Below, one piece after another: positions 60,001 through 64,000 of a DNA stretch of 64,000 nucleotides; the stretch's first letter is position 1; every line of letters starts with the position of its first letter. The stretch covers positions 34,145,166-34,209,165 of the forward strand of contig JAJEKV010000003.1 of assembly GCA_021234155.1 (NCBI GenBank). Direction: 5' to 3'. Position numbers and translations under genes: made by a program. The notes below the pieces were generated by a model. That model saw nothing but the letters and a program-made list of their open reading frames with translations, was not told the DNA's origin and ran no database searches. Source of the DNA: Isoetes taiwanensis. Taxonomy: Eukaryota > Streptophyta > Lycopodiopsida > Isoetales > Isoetaceae.

Positions 60001-61538
60001 ACATTTAATATACAAATGCAAGTCACACATCTCTCATTTTACAGCACTTAGTTTAATGATAATAGTTAAAGCTGGGGGTCTCTGCTTCAAGTCCTATGAT
60101 GTGGTAAAAATTCATTCTTGTGATACTGTGCAGACGGCGGCCAGCATGGCAGAAGTCTACAGCTCCATGACAGAAATGCCAGTAGAATACTTCCACGCAT
60201 GCAAGTTTTGATCAGGTTATTAATTTCGAGTTCAAGATTTTTTATTGCTGCAAGGACACCTAATTACTACAAACCCTTAAGAAATAATGTGCTGCAGCGG
60301 GCTACACTGAGGTGCATATAAAGCATACATTCTGCTTACATAATTCTTGAAAACATTTTAGGTTTCGGAAGGCATTCACAGGTTGATCAATTATGCATTA
60401 TAGTTGACTTCTATGTGTACAAATGGTTCTTCTCTTTCTTTTTATATTCTGCTACAACTAATTGTTTACGTTACAAAAGCAACTTTTGTTTTCTTCATCA
60501 GAGAAAATGATTACAAAAAAAGTGGATACAACTATCAACATAAGAGCTGGCAACTGTCCTCTACCAATTCCGTAAATAAACAAAAATTAACATTACACTT
60601 ACAAAATGGGACAAAGTACTCAGGCTTGGATTTCTGCACCCATATAAACGGTGAAATGTCCTTGATATCAGAGTTGAAGACTCTTGCAATGTTTATATCG
60701 GCTATTTCTACAAATTCAGTCCCGAGTTCCTCCCTTGCTGCCTTGACAAATTCTTCATATGCAGTTCCCTGCAAAGAGCAGAATATAAATTCTGTTATTA
60801 TACACATATCAAAGTGTAGCGTTTAAAATAATCATTGGCAGGCTAGTGCAATACATTTTAGATACCTCAAACTTGTCAAATAAACCACAAACAAGTGTAA
60901 TATTCTTCTCAAGGTATTCTTTTGCCTGAGATATTGATGAAAGTCTTGTTGTTTGAAAACCTGTCCTCTTTTTGACCCAATTAACAATCTCATCTCTGCA
61001 TAAAGCAATTTAGGAATGTAAACAAGTGATTACCAAAGAGGTTCAAAAGATGCTTATTAACAAGAAATGATTCAAGGGAATACTTGCTATCCCCCCCATT
61101 GTAGACCTCTGGAGTACCATTTGTGAAGAAAAGCAAAGTAGGAAATCCTTTAATATCATATTTCTTTGCAGCCCTGTCATTGACTATTGCCTCCATCTTG
61201 GCTACTAAAACTGGGACACCACTTTCATTCAAAGCCACTGCTGCGGCGCCATATTCAGGCATCATTGCAGAGCTTCTGGTGCACCAGCTTGCATAACCTA
61301 ATAAGAGGACACGCTCATGGGACCGAATAACCTCTTCAACGTTAGCATCAATTAGATCTACCAAGTGCTTGAAGATTTTGTGGTTGTGGGATAACCCATC
61401 AGTAAATTGAGCATCTTCGAGGTCCAGATCCTCAAGCAGATCATCCTCCTCCTCATTTTTGGCAGTGGAAGAGCAGCATTTGTGGGAAATTATCAAGAGG
61501 CATAGCAGAAGGGATAGATACCTCCAATTCCGGGGCAT
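57018..61538 (-). CDS. PDIL1-5: protein disulfide isomerase-like, PDIL1-5/1-6 type, 12 exons
   Basis: Twelve exons join in phase with GT-AG borders: 61538-61084, 60995-60866, 60768-60603, 59968-59850, 58695-58615, 58499-58413, 58353-58282, 58209-58141, 58042-57962, 57528-57394, 57300-57244, 57173-57018. The product is 535 aa, as expected for the family. An N-terminal signal peptide (RYLSLLLCLLIISHKCCS) is followed by an acidic stretch (EEEDDLLEDLDLED), thioredoxin domain a with the unusual site WCTRS (residues about 88-92), b and b' domains, and domain a' with WCIMC, ending in NKDEL for ER retention. The CxxS and CIMC sites instead of CGHC mark the PDIL1-5/1-6 subgroup. With a single cysteine in the first site, domain a can trap mixed disulfides or isomerise but not oxidise in the usual way. 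I start at MPRNW because it directly precedes the signal peptide; an upstream in-frame extension lacks one. Confidence 0.95.
58806..59068. repeat. tandem duplication in a PDI-gene intron
   Basis: Two copies of about 120 bp (58,806-58,923 and 58,943-59,068) share TTTGGTCATATGATA, GGATATTGGAAATG and TGTGGTTTTCCTCCATC. They lie in the long intron between exons 4 and 5 (58,696-59,849). Confidence 0.85.
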
Positions 61539-63749
61539 TTTGATAGAAATGGAGCTCAAATTCTGGAGCTGGATTAGATCGTCATTGATTAGATTCTTGT
61601 CGCCGCTGTTTCTGTGCAGCCGATGTGGCATATGTTCGTGAGTTGGCATAATCTGAGAAAAGATTGTGCCACTACTCTCTAATAAAAATAAAACCACTGA
61701 AAAGCACGATTTAGGTAATAGTTAGATATGTCCTCGTAATCTTAGGTAAAGGACTTCAAAAATTAAGGATTTTAACAGAAGGGCATATGAAAGCCCAAAA
61801 TTGTTAAGATCTAATAAAATAAAAGATAATACTAGTGATAATTTTGTGCTACTTAAATTTATTAGACATAACTAATCTAAGGATTGAAAGGTCATTGGTT
61901 TAGAATAATTGTCCAGCCTCCCCTATAAACTGCATGTTTCTTTTGTTGGCGTGCTTCCCTCACTTCGCAAAACTTTTTTTTACGCTTGCACGACTGAATA
62001 GAAGAAAGGTCCTCGTGGACTGAAAAGCTAGTCCATTTGAGGTGGTTTCCATGCTAAAGAATATACAGCCGACTTAGTACATCTTGAAACTGAATCAAAA
62101 GGTGGCGAGGATGATTAGGGAACGTAGCCCCCACCTAGTAGCAGACACAACTCCATCAGCAGGGACATGTATAACATCTGTAATGAAATGCATAGCTATT
62201 CCATTCCACGCTTCCACAACTTCTTAGAGCCCCATTTGTGCATGACTTGGCATTATACATACTTGAGGTTCTGGATAAGCGTCTTCAATTATTGATTCCT
62301 CTGTAGTTATCATCATCTACTTATATTTTCTTCTTACTTGTCTAGTATCATCATTACTACAAAAGTTTTTCCCTTGAAAACCTTTCGAGGCAGGGGTTTT
62401 TTACTCCTAGTAGTAATGGTTGTACTAGGCTATTCTATGGCCTCTTGATTTTTGTGGATGCGGACGTTGAAAATTCTATTATATTTTATTCTATTCTATT
62501 CCGCAACCCCTATAATGCGTAGATTCAGTATCTTGGTGTCAGGCACTGAGGCATCATGGGAAAAAATAAGAAGAAGAAACAACTTTTATATGTCTCTTAA
62601 AAAAAAAATGTAAACATAATTGCTCTTTCAGTTTCCTCATTGCAATGTCATGTCTCATGCATGAGAATGTAAGAGCTAGGGCTAATCAATTTGTGGGTTA
62701 TGTTCGCTTCTTCCAATTCCCTATAATATGTGGACATTAGTTCTTCAATAATTTATACCAATATTCATTCTTCTTCATGTTTTCAATCTTGTATTGATTA
62801 AAAAAAATTGCATTTTGGCTATAGGTTGATAATGATTTGAAGCCAAATGGTTCGAAACAACCTGAATCCTCGTAGATATACTACAAAAAAAAGCTATCAC
62901 ATGAAGTGCTTGCATGCATGTACTAGGAAATCTAAGGGACGAAGGAGGAAAGTCGAGGTGGTGCTTCCACAAGTGGCCGAGGTGGAGTGGCACACCGCCA
63001 AAAATTTCTTCTAAGAAACTCCGAATTCCCTCGATTCACCGATGTATGGAGGCCATTTTCTGGGCATAAAATTCTCTTGTTGTGGGTAGTTAGCTGCACT
63101 GTTAAGGCTGGATTCACATGCACCATCGCGACCTTCACCATCACGTAAAATGCCACGCCATTTTACGCCCACCATTAAGAATAATGGCCTCCTCGTATCC
63201 CCAACAGACGTAAAAGTCTAGCAAGAATAATGGCCTTCATCACAAATTTTTATTTCAAAAAAAAAAACTTGGGTATAACAGGGCCCCTCTCCGACCATCG
63301 TTGCATGTGAACCGGCTCTAAAGGGACAAAGTTTTCCCTCTCATAACAAACATAAAATCTAGTAAGAATAATGGCCTCCTCGTATCTAACAGACGTAAAA
63401 AGTCTAGCAAGAATAATGGCCTTCTCGTATCTCTTCTATGACGGGCTCTTTTATTTCTAAGGGTGGAAAAAAAAAACAACTTGAGTTTTGTTCCTTTTGA
63501 TATGGACTTCAACATTAAAAAAAGGAATATCAATATAAAAAGCAATGAGATTTCGGCGATGCATTTTGTCATTATTTCAATCGTAGCAAGTGTGGGCCAT
63601 CGTGGCCTTTCATAAAAAGTCTTCAATATTTATGCCACACCATTGCAGCTCACGACGTTGCATTTTCTATGCAATGCATATAAAACAAGACCTTGTTGAC
63701 AATATCATGGGATAGATCATGGCATGTCTACTAGACTAAAACATTTTAC
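61539..63749. other. intergenic DNA, PDI promoter side to extensin promoter
   Basis: Holds the upstream region of the minus-strand PDI gene, a (TTCTA)n-like tract at about 62,472-62,502 and, at 63.18-63.43 kb, a duplicated segment. Short ORFs only. Confidence 0.5.
63177..63427. repeat. direct repeat of about 60 bp
   Basis: AAGAATAATGGCCTCCTCGT with ACAGACGTAAAA and GTCTAGCAAGAATAATGGCC occurs at 63,177-63,235 and 63,366-63,424, about 190 bp apart. Confidence 0.8.
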
Positions 63750-63757
63750 TATAAATA
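63750..63757 (+). promoter_or_regulatory. TATA box of the extensin-like gene
   Basis: TATAAATA, 45 bp before the first ATG at 63,795. If transcription starts about 30 bp downstream, the leader is very short. Confidence 0.6.
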
Positions 63758-63794
63758 GTTTGCATTGGTATCGGTTGTTATTGAAGTTTCAGTT

Positions 63795-64000
63795 ATGGCG
63801 ATCATAGGGCGCGCAATGCCGATCTTGATGCCTCTGGCTATGGTTCTTCTTGCATCGCTCTTGCGCTACAAGCTAATCATCCTCTAGTCTATAACTACAA
63901 ATCCCCACCGCCACCACCTCCTCCATACCATTATAAGTCTCCTCCTCCACCTCCTCCGGTCTATAAGCACAAGTCCCCTCCGCCTCCTCCATACCACTAC
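63795..64000 (+). CDS. extensin-like hydroxyproline-rich cell-wall protein, partial at window edge
   Basis: ATG at 63,795 (or 63,816) opens a hydrophobic signal-like segment (MPILMPLAMVLLASLL). The following sequence encodes ANHPLVYNYKSPPPPPPPYH and further SPPPPPP-VYKHK units up to the window end, the Ser-Hyp4+ and Tyr-x-Tyr pattern of cross-linking extensins. Such proteins are secreted, hydroxylated and O-arabinosylated, and cross-linked in the wall through tyrosines. The signal segment and the repeat part lie in different frames, one base apart near 63,865, so there is an indel, an unseen splice or a sequence error. The 3' end lies outside the window. Confidence 0.75.

Overview
The window looks like nuclear DNA of a land plant. 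Evidence: spliced genes with GT-AG introns, a KDEL-tailed plant protein disulfide isomerase, a very long PPR protein, an extensin gene, a degenerate GRIK-type kinase, a tRNA-derived SINE and a Ty1/Copia element primed by initiator Met-tRNA. AT-rich intergenic DNA, nested old transposons and the accessory gene families suggest a seed-free plant such as a fern or lycophyte. That last step is a guess.

Layout. 1-680 (minus): 5' part of an unrecognised gene, running off the left edge. 1-18 kb: sparse, with a tRNA-derived SINE (5.83-6.12 kb), an intact three-exon gene with a helical HeLo/MLKL-like N-terminus (7.26-8.58 kb), and three decayed fragments (a GRIK-like kinase and two pieces of a class I methyltransferase). 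18.35-42.38 kb: one nested block. A minus-strand Copia element with 5-bp target duplications (GTTAC) has a 17,067-bp insertion in its 3' LTR. The insertion has 25-bp terminal inverted repeats and a 4-bp target duplication (ATTG). It carries two divergent gene remnants: a DUF7869-like, putative transposase gene (minus) and a ParB-like domain joined to a beta-class amino-DNA-methyltransferase (plus). Palindromes built on TATTCCGGAATA cluster between and inside them. A DIRS-like tyrosine-recombinase retroelement fossil sits in its right half. 42.4-52.7 kb: repeats, hairpins and a second ParB-like locus whose introns carry a different palindrome (AAATGGCGCCATTT). 52.7-55.8 kb: a PPR gene of about 1008 codons. 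57.0-61.5 kb (minus): a complete 12-exon PDIL1-5/1-6-type gene (535 aa). 63.8 kb to the end: the start of an extensin-like gene.

The genes of most interest are the putative transposase and the ParB-methyltransferase. They share one TIR-bounded unit and a common palindrome-rich control region. I suggest a mobile element that carries its own DNA-marking or DNA-binding system, with the palindromes as the target. The second locus, with a related ParB-like gene but another palindrome, would be an independent lineage with its own target. The architecture is read from the sequence; the mechanism is inference.
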